64,000 nt of DNA from Arenibacter nanhaiticus (GCF_900141935.1 NZ_FQYX01000009.1:62001-126000); one strand, 5' to 3'; positions 28,901 to 37,492 are shown, counted from the first letter of the stretch. Notes: generated by a model not told the origin, from the letters alone. Program-made: numbers and translations.

Positions 28901-29646
28901 CCTCCGTCTTTGTGCCCTAGCCATATATTGCCAAAATCGTCCTCGTACAATTTCTCTACCTCATTACTGTTAAAGCTGTACTTGGAATAAGGATCATATC
29001 GGTAATGCTCAATGTGTTCACTATGCACATTAGAACTCTTGTTGGGAAGAATATAAACGCCATTGTATTTAGTAGCAAACCAAACGTTCCCTTTTCTGTC
29101 TTTCATGACCTGGTTAATAACCAGTTCAGGATGATACTTATGCAAAATTCGATGTAAGGCAGCAACGTTCTCATTGTCCAGGTTTTTGGGCTCAACCCTT
29201 ACAAACGTATCCCCGTTAAACTCATAATGTTCCTTAGAGCCATCGAGGGTAACTAATGGCTTTCCTTCTCCAGATAAACGCAAGGCCACAACCTCCTTTT
29301 CAAACCTATAATTCTGAAAACTATTTTCGCCTATATATTTACTCACCGACTTATTATCGGTCAAGGCCCATATATCCATGTTCGCATCCCTAACCAAATC
29401 TCGCACTACGTTTCCGGCCAAGGAATTAGCGCTATCTTTTATATGCTTATAAACCTTAAACGTATGCCCGTCATAAGAATTCAAACCGTCCCAAGTTCCA
29501 ATCCACAGCACCCCATTTTTATCACTTGTAATCCCTAAAATAGAATTATTAGATAAACCGTCTTCGGTGGTCAGGGTGTTAAACTTAATCTGTTGTCCAA
29601 AAAAAAGAGAGGGAAAAATGATTAACAGAAGGTATAATTGTTTCAA
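25927..29646 (-). CDS. Hybrid two-component-type regulator with degenerate kinase and receiver
   Basis: 1239 residues. Start is TTG, the only codon that keeps the signal peptide KQLYLLLIIFPSLFFGQ. Order: two-component-propeller repeats (about 20-590, with VLWIGTWDGL, NIWLGHKDGG and SVWVGTYGG), a Y_Y_Y-like domain (about 600-668), one membrane span (676-696), a coiled coil (705-760), a kinase-like region (765-960), a receiver-like region (987-1095) and an AraC-type DNA-binding domain (1134-1235). The phospho-acceptor His of the kinase is replaced by Ser (S771 in LSEFKEP), no N-box Asn is seen, and the receiver Asp is Asn (N1037 in MVIYNAAI) with its Lys lost. It sits directly upstream of susC on the same strand and is its likely regulator. 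Confidence 0.9.
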   Translation of the reverse strand: MKQLYLLLIIFPSLFFGQQIKFNTLTTEDGLSNNSILGITSDKNGVLWIGTWDGLNSYDGHTFKVYKHIKDSANSLAGNVVRDLVRDANMDIWALTDNKSVSKYIGENSFQNYRFEKEVVALRLSGEGKPLVTLDGSKEHYEFNGDTFVRVEPKNLDNENVAALHRILHKYHPELVINQVMKDRKGNVWFATKYNGVYILPNKSSNVHSEHIEHYRYDPYSKYSFNSNEVEKLYEDDFGNIWLGHKDGGLSMAYRESEKISLVAPHPVHFPNLPNETIRAITKDQKGDLWLGYYNQGLFKYDQKLQTYVAFEIPEARLNKEWNRIRSLFTSSDGSVWVGTYGGVLRINDDRIHSYTAEHNKLLPNNRNYSFYEDDHHAIWTACWGGLAKFSLKNNSFESFKGQDTLRQLQIRKVKVREQEVLLATENSGLVILDLLTGNLKDITKADGALGNSIYDVYKDPRTNYYWIASLGGITVYDPNTGLVKNITEREGLPSHMVYSLLPNNDDIWISTTKGIAAVSRSNYSVLSMNPEEGWQAAEFSEGAYYQDVKGGLYFAGVYGMNYFSPNSINFFKEQPKLQVRVDQKSFMGTRIEKSYGENHLSVAITPVSFPKDPNNRVVYKLEGYDHAWETFKSNPIRYSDIPYGDYRFLVKNALDESGANTVIIPLSIKKPFYVKFWFLVTISVFLLVTLGCIFFQRNKKALGYRRELERKIQERTQTINRQKEELITANNILAEKHKELSDQKNQLLNTHLHLKKQEFEIESFKTFVLSEFKEPIGKILDLSGKLKDEDAIKNILLVQAGTLTNLLMEWDFLNHVKDIGTSKKSAVKLEPILNQMLDQLNLNAATSNIQLHYTVQLKGDWIAIDVLRFKLLIKYLFFEVIKYGVEESNLTVDVTVEQDSFLMKVLSDSAIFTKNARSIQRYSPYFRAVDTLVQTLEGTLVFNDKTNQQEIRVSLPVQVVAKDAIVQEEIQWRHLKLEEKMQSDKNNIVVFCEESDYLSCRQLLFKEDHNLFFENSVGAVSSLIKKASVHGMVIYNAAITEELIVLLQQAKDKTQLIGLPVLYISEQIDYSLQEQTMELGIDAFIQLPARDSFIQKRLHGLIATRKEYLKDMSKFQLFGIGKDERKHLSPNEKLLNKALEIIHNNMGSTSFNVQELNEQLQISKIKSYRIFKEVLSKSPSEVITELRMQKAEYLLQSKTLNISEISFACGFNDPKYFSRIFKKHFGCSPKVYKLKKTA

Positions 29647-30095
29647 TATTGTAGATATTTTGATTAAAAACGCCCCTTAATATAGGTATTGTAAGAAATA
29701 AACGCACTAAGGAATCTAAAATCACATAGGTGTTCTTTGCAAATAGCGACAAAATAAATATAATTCCCCATGGTTTTCCTCCTCACAGCGACCACGGCTA
29801 TGATTTATAAAGTAGAAATAACACTCCCATAACATCAGTTGTATGTCGTGTAATAATTTGGGCGTTCCCTCCTTCGTCGGGCGGGCACTCCGCTATATCC
29901 CTTGCCCTGCTGCGGGGATACCGCTGCGGTCCCTAACGCGGAATAATATAGTCTTGGGTTACCCCCCCCCGAATCCTATTAAAAACCTATTTGCACAAAA
30001 AAACCCATGCATACAAATTGCCTACATGGGTTCTATTATTCCGTTATCACAATAGTTTTATACCGGTTCCTACGGTTATTGTTTAAAACATATTA
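29647..30095. other. Intergenic region with 80-bp repeat, no gene seen
   Basis: About 450 bp upstream of the SusC regulator. It contains copy 2 of the 80-bp element and a run of nine C at 29962-29970. I see no open frame worth calling. Confidence 0.6.
29860..29939 (-). repeat. 80-bp GC-rich structured repeat, copy 2 of 3
   Basis: On the minus strand it starts GCGTTAGGGACCGCAGCGG and ends GGAGGGAACGCCC. It differs from copy 3 at 7 of 80 positions, mostly in the hairpin loop and the segment after GGGATATAG. The pairing halves GCGTT/AACGC and ATCCC/GGGAT are unchanged. Confidence 0.75.
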
Positions 30096-30707
30096 TCACA
30101 TTTTTACAATCTGTGCATTGGCCATAAATAGTTCTTGCATACGAGTCATCCTATGATCAAAAACGGTAGAAAACACAACATACTGACATCTTTCTAGACT
30201 CTCGGGAGTACGAATAACATCGGCGAACATACTTGATTTTACCAAAAACTCAGCATCCTCCACAAAGAACAGTTTTAACTTCCCTAAATTAATCCCGTTT
30301 AAAAAGAAAATTTTATTGAGCCTTTTTGGAGTCGCAATAACAATATCAACACCATCGTAAATGTCATTTTTTTGAGCTTCAAAATCATATTCTTCATAAG
30401 CACAATACACTCGCAAGTCCATTCTATAGGTGAAGCGCTTAAACTCTTGTTCCAAAGCTAAGGCGGCCTCTTTGTCCTTTACAAAAATTAAAGCTCGTGG
30501 CGCATCCTCAAATGCCGCACATTCCAGTTTCTGAATGGTACTGATAACAATTGAAGTAGTTTTTCCAGAGCCTTCGGGGGCGATTCCAAAAACACTTGCT
30601 CCTCCCTTTATTTTGGAAAGCACCTTTTTTTGAAACGGTAAGGGCTCTGTGATTTTTAACCGATCTAAAGCTTCCAGCAATTCTGGCTGTAATTTTTTAA
30701 ATGACAT
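30096..30707 (-). CDS. Single-RecA-domain DEAD-box-like protein
   Basis: 203 residues, about half a normal DEAD-box helicase: only the first RecA domain is present. Walker A APEGSGKTT is at 43-51, ATPKRL at 125-130 (motif Ib-like), and the motif II position reads VEDAEF (149-154) instead of DEAD. FSTVFD near 179 takes the place of SAT. There is no second helicase domain after the stop. Short proteins of this kind occur in Flavobacteriaceae, so it is more likely a real short family than a broken gene. It might bind RNA without full unwinding activity. Confidence 0.75.
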   Translation of the reverse strand: MSFKKLQPELLEALDRLKITEPLPFQKKVLSKIKGGASVFGIAPEGSGKTTSIVISTIQKLECAAFEDAPRALIFVKDKEAALALEQEFKRFTYRMDLRVYCAYEEYDFEAQKNDIYDGVDIVIATPKRLNKIFFLNGINLGKLKLFFVEDAEFLVKSSMFADVIRTPESLERCQYVVFSTVFDHRMTRMQELFMANAQIVKM

Positions 30708-31198
30708 ATTTTTTGATTGATTTTTATTAATTAGTCCTTGTAATGATCATTGATATCAGTTTTCCTGCACTTCACCACAAGTTCTTAGGCTTTCACAACA
30801 ATTTCTTTTGAAATGAGAACTTCCTCATTACTTTAGAAGTGTAATAAGTCGTAATAATTTTTTCATTTTCATATAGTGTTCTCGGAAAAGAGCTTTATCC
30901 CATAAGATAAGGCTCTTTTTTGTTATAGTTTTTACCTAAGGAGTTACTAGACCTCCATCGCTTCCCTATACGATTATATAAGAAAATCCTTTGCAAAGGA
31001 ACGTTTACTACTACCCTCTGCTAGAATGCATCGAAAAAAACGGGGTTCCTAGCGTTCACGTCCATTTGTTGCTTTGTATATTGCAATTTAAAAAAAGGCA
31101 CCTATTTATAACTGTCTAGGTCCCTATATTTATCTTCCATTTACACAAGTCCTTTTCGGGCAGTTCTATTTAAAACTACCCGAGTCGGTTCTTCTAGT
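30708..31198. other. Intergenic region with hairpins, no gene seen
   Basis: Between menB and the DEAD-like gene, both on the minus strand. A strong stem AAAAGAGC/GCTCTTTT at about 30887-30921 ends in a T run on the plus strand, and a weaker hairpin CGGGCAGTT/AACTACCCG lies at about 31157-31183. No start-stop frame in either strand looks coding. Confidence 0.5.
30887..30922 (+). terminator. Terminator-like hairpin
   Basis: AAAAGAGCTTTATC / GATAAGGCTCTTTT, one wobble pair, 6-base loop, with six T on the plus strand and four T on the minus strand. Both flanking genes run leftward, so it may end menB transcripts, or an unannotated plus-strand RNA. Confidence 0.5.
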
Positions 31199-32044
31199 CT
31201 ATGGAATCCAATTGTCCTTTCCAAAAACCGGTTTTCTTTTTTCCAAGAAAGCGTTTCTTCCTTCTTTAGCTTCCTCGGTCATATAGGCCAATCTAGTGGC
31301 TTCTCCTGCGAAAACTTGCTGACCTACCATCCCGTCGTCGGTAAGGTTCATGGCAAACTTCAGCATTTTAATAGAGGTCGGAGATTTTTCCAGTATTTCC
31401 TGAGCCCACTGATAGGCAGTATCCTCTAACTCTTCATGAGGGATTACGGCATTTACCATTCCCATATCCATAGCTTCTTGGGCAGAGTAATTACGTCCGA
31501 GGAAAAATATTTCCCGCGCTTTTTTCTGTCCTACCATTTTTGCCAAATAAGCAGAGCCATATCCTCCGTCAAAACTAGTGACATCGGCATCCGTTTGTTT
31601 AAAGATAGCATGTTCCTTACTGGCTAAGGTCAAATCGCACACCACGTGCAAACTGTGCCCGCCACCAACGGCCCATCCAGGGACCACTGCAATAACGACC
31701 TTTGGCATAAACCTTATAAGTCTTTGTACTTCCAAAATATTTAAACGATGCATACCGTCTTCCCCAACATAACCTTTATGACCTCTGGCTTTTTGATCGC
31801 CCCCGCTACAAAAGGAATATACACCGTCTTTGGTAGACGGCCCCTCTGCCGATAGCAATACAACCCCTATAGAGGTGTCTTCCTGTGCATCATAAAAAGC
31901 CTGATACAATTCACTTGTGGTTTTTGGCCTAAAGGCATTTCGCACGTTTGGCCTGTTAAAAGCGATACGGGCTACTCCGTCACATTTTTTATATGTAATG
32001 TCCTCAAACTCTCTGACGACTTTCCAGTTGATCTCTTTTTGCAT
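31199..32044 (-). CDS. menB: 1,4-dihydroxy-2-naphthoyl-CoA synthase MenB
   Basis: 281 residues, crotonase fold. IAFNRPNVRNAFRPKTTSEL and FCSGGDQKARG (acyl-CoA pocket and oxyanion loop) are typical of MenB, as is GWAVGGGHSLHVVCDLTLAS and the late FLEKRKPVFG tail. It closes the second ring of the naphthoquinone head group in menaquinone synthesis. The other men genes are not here. A TATCTTTG -7 element is at 32067-32074 on the minus strand. Confidence 0.95.
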   Translation of the reverse strand: MQKEINWKVVREFEDITYKKCDGVARIAFNRPNVRNAFRPKTTSELYQAFYDAQEDTSIGVVLLSAEGPSTKDGVYSFCSGGDQKARGHKGYVGEDGMHRLNILEVQRLIRFMPKVVIAVVPGWAVGGGHSLHVVCDLTLASKEHAIFKQTDADVTSFDGGYGSAYLAKMVGQKKAREIFFLGRNYSAQEAMDMGMVNAVIPHEELEDTAYQWAQEILEKSPTSIKMLKFAMNLTDDGMVGQQVFAGEATRLAYMTEEAKEGRNAFLEKRKPVFGKDNWIP

Positions 32045-32066
32045 TTCTAAATATTATTTACTTGGT

Positions 32067-32074
32067 CAAAGATA
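32067..32074 (-). promoter_or_regulatory. -7 element for menB
   Basis: TATCTTTG on the minus strand matches TAnnTTTG and is 22 bases before the menB ATG. Confidence 0.5.
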
Positions 32075-32110
32075 GTATTCTTTACTAAAACCTATATTTC
32101 TTCGGTTAAA

Positions 32111-33352
32111 CTATGAGATAATATTCTTAGCTTCTATCCATTTGGACATGTATTTTGTACCCGCCATGGTGTGATGCATTAGCATTTCACCTATAAAATT
32201 TTTGGCCCTAAAGTCGGACAAACGATGCTGCACCTCCTCAATTCTAGAATAAAACCTATCCTCTAAAATATCGGTGTTATATAATTGATTCACTATTTCC
32301 ACTCCATTTTTCCGAGCATTTTCCCAAATAGCCTTCTCCCTATACAGAGCAACTGCTGCATTCGCAAAACTCAGGGCATCATCGGCGATAAGGCCGTTCC
32401 AATCATAGCCCGGATGCATGCCTTCTGCTCCTATGGTGGTCGTGACGCTTGGGGTACCAAAACGCATCCCATCTATTAGCTTGCCTTTGATGCCAGCGCC
32501 AAAATTAAGAGGTGCCAAATTTACCCTAGCCCTACCAATGACCTCCTTGGCCTCTTTAGCATGCCCCAAAACACAAAAACCTTCCCTAGGCTTGTTCATC
32601 TGTAGAATATGCTCTGGTAAATAAGCCCCGTAGACCCTTAAATTCGCCTCGGGCAATTGCTGTCTTATCAGCGGCCATATATCTTTTTTTAAACGTACAA
32701 CCGCGTCGATATTTGGAGCGTGTTTGCCGTTTCCTATACAAACAAAGTCTTGTTTTTCATGATACCCGAGCCATTCCTGCTGATCCTTAGCTGTAATCTC
32801 ATGGACCATTATAGGTAAATGTAATATTAATTGATCGGGGATCTTTAAGACTTCTTTCAGCAGTTCTATTTCAAAGAAGGAAATAATCAGACTAAAATCG
32901 CATCGGTAAATACTGGCGATTTCTCTTTTGGCCAAATCTGTAGCCAACCATTGATCGGAAGAAAAGGGGGTGTGTTTTTTATATGCCCCATACCTTGCCA
33001 TTCGCAGGGAATGCAAGTCTTCCGTATCTAAAATTCGTACTGCTTTGGGCGCATATTGAGCCACCCTCCATCCAAATTGCTCTTCGGTCATAAATCGATC
33101 AAAAAGGACAATGTCGGGGTCTAAATCCTGAAGCAGCTCGTCAAAACTAGAGTGGTTTAGCCTGATTGCCACCTTAGCAACTCCCAACACATCCAAATCA
33201 AAGGAGTAATCGCCCTCGGAGGCCGTACTGGCAAAGCTAATTTGATATTGGTGTTTTATAAAAAAATGCAACAACTGTAACATTCGGCCTCCCGCAGCTG
33301 TAGTATTCGGTTCTGGCCATACATAGCCTATAATCAATAGTTTCTTTTGCAT
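32111..33352 (-). CDS. Glycosyltransferase (GT4-like)
   Basis: 413 residues. N-terminal GYVWPEPNTTAAGGRMLQLL is the nucleotide-sugar transferase start (glycine-rich loop), followed by a Rossmann-like half. The C-terminal half has FVCIGNGKHAPNIDAVVRL, RVNLAPLNFGAGIKGKLIDGMRFGTPSVTT and IGAEGM, the donor-binding half of GT-B enzymes; the usual EX7E motif is not clear. No signal peptide. Acceptor and sugar are unknown, and no polysaccharide cluster is nearby. It ends 66 bases before the menB start and follows the helicase gene by 12 bases. Confidence 0.78.
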   Translation of the reverse strand: MQKKLLIIGYVWPEPNTTAAGGRMLQLLHFFIKHQYQISFASTASEGDYSFDLDVLGVAKVAIRLNHSSFDELLQDLDPDIVLFDRFMTEEQFGWRVAQYAPKAVRILDTEDLHSLRMARYGAYKKHTPFSSDQWLATDLAKREIASIYRCDFSLIISFFEIELLKEVLKIPDQLILHLPIMVHEITAKDQQEWLGYHEKQDFVCIGNGKHAPNIDAVVRLKKDIWPLIRQQLPEANLRVYGAYLPEHILQMNKPREGFCVLGHAKEAKEVIGRARVNLAPLNFGAGIKGKLIDGMRFGTPSVTTTIGAEGMHPGYDWNGLIADDALSFANAAVALYREKAIWENARKNGVEIVNQLYNTDILEDRFYSRIEEVQHRLSDFRAKNFIGEMLMHHTMAGTKYMSKWIEAKNIIS

Positions 33353-33364
33353 TTTTTTGAGAAC

Positions 33365-34879
33365 TTATTTCATTCGAGCCGCAAATTTCCCAGAAATACT
33401 AGAGCGTAATTTCCGTTCATAGTCTTCTTGCAGCCACTCCTTATAGTTTTTTGTATTGTTCATGATACAATAGGAATATTGACGTACCCTAAAGGCTATT
33501 TCTTCCTTTAATTTTTTGGCCAAAATCCGAGCATCAAAAACATCATCACTGTTCTCAACACATATCTGCGCATGTTGCTCTATACTGCGTTCTAGTACGG
33601 TTTTAGATTTTAGGCCCTGGGCAAACACCTTTTTATACTCGGCCTTTATATCAAATTCGATGTTCTCGGATTTAGCAAACAAGGCTTTTAAATCGGCAGG
33701 CATTTCATACACAAAATCTTTTTCTATTTCCTCGTCATTTTTTATGTTCTCCAAATAGAAATCAGGAAAATGAAAAATTTCTTGCCAATCTATGGGTGCG
33801 TGCCACATTCCAAATCTTGCGATATTATTCCCCAGGTCTACTACGGTAAACTCTTCCTTATCAGGCAAGATCCGAGACCCTCTTCCGATCATCTGAAAAT
33901 ATAAGGTCAAAGATCGTGTTGCCCTATTTAGCATAATCGTTTCTACCGTTGGCTCATCAAAACCGGTCGTTAGAATACTTACAGAGGTTAGGATAGCATC
34001 TGGTGTTTCTGAAAACCAATTTAAGATATCCCTCCGTTCAGAAGCACTGTTCTTATTGTCCAGGTGGCGTATATTATACCCAGCCTTTTTAAAAACATCC
34101 CTAACGTAAATAGAGGTACTAATACCATTGTTAAAAATCAGTGTCTTTTTCCCTTTCCCAATTTCCTCATAGGCGCTTAACAGTTTGGCCAACATGTTCT
34201 GATTCCCATAGAACTCATCGGAAGATTTTACCGTATAATCCCCATTAATTCCCAGTTTCAGACTTTTTAGGCTTACATCGTAACTATACATATTTGCCTT
34301 TGCCAAAAACTTTTTATCGATAAGAGAAGAAATAGACTCTCCTACAATAAGTTTTTGGTAATTATCTTTCATAGGGAGTTTTATGTTAGAACTTAATGGA
34401 GTCGCTGTAACACCCAATATGGTTGATTGTTGAAAATACTTAAAAAGCTTTCTGAACGAATTATAATGTGCTTCATCAATGATTACTAAGCCAATGTTGT
34501 GCAAAGTAAGCTTGTCATCTTGCAGCCTGTTTTTAAGGGTTTCTACCATGGCTACAAAACACATGTATTCGTCTTGATCGTTAAGCTCTTTTATGTCACT
34601 ATTTATGATTTTATTCTTAACTCCAAATCCAGTTAACATCTGTGAGGTCTGACTGCTTAATTCTATCCTATGAGTAAGCACCACAACCTTTTTTTGTGTT
34701 TTTTGGATATATCTTTTTGCAATTTCAGAGAAAACCACCGTTTTTCCTCCTCCCGTAGGTAATTGATACAAGAGGTTTGCATCGGAGGAAGAGTCCTCTA
34801 AAAACTTAAAAATAGTTTTTAGATCCTTCTCCTGATAATCGTAAAGTTTTTTTTCTATGCGCTGTACAGGTAACTTCAA
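33365..34879 (-). CDS. DEAD/DEAH-type SF2 helicase
   Basis: 504 residues, read from TTG at 34879. No ATG lies upstream in frame within reach of the promoter-like TAATTTTG, and none lies before the first motif. Walker A QLPTGGGKTVVFSE (about residues 39-52), DEAH in VIIDEAHYNS, TATPLSS (motif III), TTGFDEPTVET and QMIGRGSRILP (motif VI). The pattern is that of ResIII-like helicases, but no nuclease or methylase gene is beside it, so a restriction role is not supported. The C-terminal 130 residues have no motif I recognise. Confidence 0.82.
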   Translation of the reverse strand: MKLPVQRIEKKLYDYQEKDLKTIFKFLEDSSSDANLLYQLPTGGGKTVVFSEIAKRYIQKTQKKVVVLTHRIELSSQTSQMLTGFGVKNKIINSDIKELNDQDEYMCFVAMVETLKNRLQDDKLTLHNIGLVIIDEAHYNSFRKLFKYFQQSTILGVTATPLSSNIKLPMKDNYQKLIVGESISSLIDKKFLAKANMYSYDVSLKSLKLGINGDYTVKSSDEFYGNQNMLAKLLSAYEEIGKGKKTLIFNNGISTSIYVRDVFKKAGYNIRHLDNKNSASERRDILNWFSETPDAILTSVSILTTGFDEPTVETIMLNRATRSLTLYFQMIGRGSRILPDKEEFTVVDLGNNIARFGMWHAPIDWQEIFHFPDFYLENIKNDEEIEKDFVYEMPADLKALFAKSENIEFDIKAEYKKVFAQGLKSKTVLERSIEQHAQICVENSDDVFDARILAKKLKEEIAFRVRQYSYCIMNNTKNYKEWLQEDYERKLRSSISGKFAARMK

Positions 34880-34920
34880 ATTGGTGGGTAGTTTAAAAAA
34901 AATGCAACATTCAAACCTTA

Positions 34921-34928
34921 CAAAATTA
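34921..34928 (-). promoter_or_regulatory. -7 element for helicase gene
   Basis: TAATTTTG on the minus strand, about 40 bases before the TTG start at 34879. It supports starting that gene at TTG rather than further upstream. Confidence 0.45.
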
Positions 34929-34974
34929 ACAGTTTTTTGTGCTTGTTAAAAATTAATAGCGTAAAAACATGGAA

Positions 34975-35904
34975 TTAATAGCCTTTTTTTGCGGATACGA
35001 TGTTGTGTAAAAACGCTCCTTTTTGCAATCTATTGTAATTTTCTAGCAATTGCGGAACCACAGAGTCCATATCCGACACACTTGCCGTATGCGGGGTCAC
35101 AAGTATTTTAGGGTGTCTCCAAAACGGGTGTTTCTTTGGCAAAGGCTCCTCGTGAAAAACATCTAAACTGGCCCCGGCCAAGTGATCATTGTCTAACATC
35201 TCGAGCAAATCTTCATCTATCAAATGACCTCCTCTAGCAACATTGATGACATAGGCTCCATGCGGCAAATTCCTGAACAATTCTTTATTGAGAATTCCGT
35301 TCGTTTCTTCTGTCAACGGAAGCAAACATACCAAGATGTCGGTAGCGGATAAAAACGATTGGAGTTCTGTTTGGCCTACATAAGTCCTTACCTCATGATT
35401 TGGTTTTGGAGAGTTAGCCCAACCATGCACTCTAAACCCATACTGCTTTAAGTTTTTAGCGGCCAGACTCCCTAATGCCCCCATCCCCATAATCCCCACG
35501 CTTACATCGGCAATTCTTTTATATGGTCTACGGTTCCAATATTCGCTTAGTTGATCAGATTTGTAATCGGTTAAGTTTTTTAAAAAATTAAAAATATTAG
35601 CGATAACAAATTCGGACATATCACTGGCTAGAACAGGGTCTACAACTCTAGTAACGGCTACGCCCCTAGGAAAACCCGGATCGTCAAAAATAAAATCTAC
35701 TCCCGCTCCAAAAGAGGCAACACACTTTAAATTTGGATACTCCAACAAACTTCCGTTTGGGTGTTTCCAAACAATCGCCATGGTAATTTTGTCTTTAGGA
35801 TGTGCTTCCAAATAACTATACACCTCTATATCCGAGTTGTTTTTCTTGAGGGAAGCTATCCATTCATTTATTTTTCCATCTTGTCTTATTATTACAATAC
35901 TCAT
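34975..35904 (-). CDS. D-2-hydroxyacid dehydrogenase, GhrA-like
   Basis: 309 residues. NAD(P)-binding GMGALGSLAAKNLKQYGFRV in the middle, and the catalytic Arg/Glu/His set seen as NVARGGHLIDEDLL, HEEPLPKKHPFW and VTPHTASVS. The last is typical of glyoxylate/hydroxypyruvate reductases of the GhrA type. It would reduce glyoxylate or hydroxypyruvate. It begins 2 bases from the stop of the DUF6155-like gene, so the two are co-transcribed. Confidence 0.85.
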   Translation of the reverse strand: MSIVIIRQDGKINEWIASLKKNNSDIEVYSYLEAHPKDKITMAIVWKHPNGSLLEYPNLKCVASFGAGVDFIFDDPGFPRGVAVTRVVDPVLASDMSEFVIANIFNFLKNLTDYKSDQLSEYWNRRPYKRIADVSVGIMGMGALGSLAAKNLKQYGFRVHGWANSPKPNHEVRTYVGQTELQSFLSATDILVCLLPLTEETNGILNKELFRNLPHGAYVINVARGGHLIDEDLLEMLDNDHLAGASLDVFHEEPLPKKHPFWRHPKILVTPHTASVSDMDSVVPQLLENYNRLQKGAFLHNIVSAKKGY

Positions 35905-35906
35905 AA

Positions 35907-36416
35907 CTAATCTATTATATCTAAAATTCGTGAAAAAGACTCTGCATTAGGCCATTTTTGTGCTTTAGTAAAAAAATAAACCTTCAAAACTCTATCCTTA
36001 AAATCTGGAAGCAACCCATTGACAGAAACATACTGAACCACCTCTTTATATGAATTCTCCAAACTCTTATAAAAAGCATCGGGCACATTCCTGTTCTCCG
36101 AATAAGATTGTGCAATCTCCAAATTATAAAGCATCACATCAACAATTAGATGGGGTGCTACCCCCAAGCTTATAAAATGTTTGATGAATTTTTGCGCCAC
36201 AGATCTTCTGGCTTTTGGTCTTTTCCTCTTAAAAGGAAAATACTCATTGGAGATTTTTAATTTGGCTTCTTGTACCATTTTGTCTTCCTTAGGATTGAAG
36301 ACAAAATCGTAGTATTCCTTTACCGCTGGAAATCTAACATACAAATCCAGGAGCTGGGTCTCTAGCTCCTTCTTTTTTAATTCTGCCAAGTATTTGGTCA
36401 ATGCTCTTTTACTCAT
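35907..36416 (-). CDS. DUF6155-like protein
   Basis: 169 residues, soluble, no signal peptide, rich in Lys and aromatic residues. The N-terminus (LTKYLAELKKKELETQLLDLY, then FPAVKEYYDFVFNP) and KISNEYFPFKRKRPKARRS fit a small uncharacterised family of Bacteroidota (I recall it as DUF6155). No catalytic motif is visible. Upstream partner of the GhrA-like gene; divergent from rpoD. Confidence 0.75.
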   Translation of the reverse strand: MSKRALTKYLAELKKKELETQLLDLYVRFPAVKEYYDFVFNPKEDKMVQEAKLKISNEYFPFKRKRPKARRSVAQKFIKHFISLGVAPHLIVDVMLYNLEIAQSYSENRNVPDAFYKSLENSYKEVVQYVSVNGLLPDFKDRVLKVYFFTKAQKWPNAESFSRILDIID

Positions 36417-36628
36417 TCTATTAAGGTTCTACTACTCGGAATATTGAAATTCAATGTTAATTGAAAAATTGACGCAAAATCACAAAATAAGATATAAATT
36501 TTAAGAAGAAAGATGATTTATCTTAAAATTCTCACAAATTACATACTCCAAACCCTATTTCTTTGGAAAACCAATAAAAAAGACGTATTATGATAGATTA
36601 TCAGTATTAATCCCAAAAACATTTATAA

Positions 36629-37492
36629 ATGAGGCAATTAAAGATTATCAAGCAGGTTACCAATAGAGAGTCAAAGTCTTTGGATAAATACCTGCAAGAT
36701 ATCAGTAAAATTGATTTGATTACTGCGAACGAGGAGGTTGAATTGGCACAAAAAATTAGGGAAGGCGATCAGCAGGCTTTAAACAAATTAACCACTGCAA
36801 ATTTAAGATTTGTGGTCTCTGTAGCCAAACAATATCAAAATCAAGGTTTAAAATTACCCGATTTAATCAATGAAGGTAATGTGGGATTAGTAAAAGCAGC
36901 AAAACGTTTTGATGAAACCCGAGGCTTTAAGTTTATTTCTTATGCCGTTTGGTGGATTCGACAAGCTATACTTCAGGCATTGGCCGAACAATCTAGAGTT
37001 GTACGCCTGCCTTTAAACAAAATTGGATCGATCAATAAGATCAATAAAGCATTTTCCTACCTGGAACAGTCCCATGAGCGACCACCTTCTCCCGAAGAAA
37101 TAGCCAAGGAATTAGACATGAGTGTTTCAGAAGTAAAACAATCCATGAAAAATTCAGGAAGACATGTCTCTATGGATGCGCCCTTAACCGAAGGAGAAAA
37201 CTCCAATCTATACGATGTTCTAAATTTTGAACAATCGCCAAGACCAGATAATTCCTTGATGCAACAATCCTTGAATACGGAAATAATCAGAGCCTTGGAC
37301 ACCCTTTCTCCACGAGAGGCAGATGTTGTAAAGCTGTATTACGGTATAGGAGACCATCAAGCGATGACATTGGCCGAGATTGGACAAACCTTCGACCTTA
37401 CCCGAGAAAGAGTAAGACAGATCAGAGAAAAAGCTATTAGAAAGCTAAGACATCACTCAAGAAGTAAGCTGCTAAAAACATATTTAGGTTAA
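36629..37492 (+). CDS. rpoD: Primary sigma factor RpoD (Bacteroidota type)
   Basis: 287 residues, much shorter than the E. coli factor: regions 1.2 to 4.2 only, no region 1.1. Region 1.2 [19 protein letters not shown], region 2 [17 protein letters not shown] and [20 protein letters not shown], region 3 from about residue 115, region 4 [14 protein letters not shown] and [19 protein letters not shown]. This is the housekeeping factor that recognises TAnnTTTG/TTG promoters in Bacteroidota. The gene is alone and ends in a very strong terminator. Confidence 0.95.
   Translation: MRQLKIIKQVTNRESKSLDKYLQDISKIDLITANEEVELAQKIREGDQQALNKLTTANLRFVVSVAKQYQNQGLKLPDLINEGNVGLVKAAKRFDETRGFKFISYAVWWIRQAILQALAEQSRVVRLPLNKIGSINKINKAFSYLEQSHERPPSPEEIAKELDMSVSEVKQSMKNSGRHVSMDAPLTEGENSNLYDVLNFEQSPRPDNSLMQQSLNTEIIRALDTLSPREADVVKLYYGIGDHQAMTLAEIGQTFDLTRERVRQIREKAIRKLRHHSRSKLLKTYLG

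Noticed and set aside
29820-30055. Plus-strand open frame over the 80-bp element
   Set aside because: Its apparent protein comes from the GC-rich repeat, and it has no support on its own.
33365-34879. Restriction-modification helicase
   Set aside because: Motifs resemble ResIII helicases, but no methylase, specificity or nuclease gene is adjacent.
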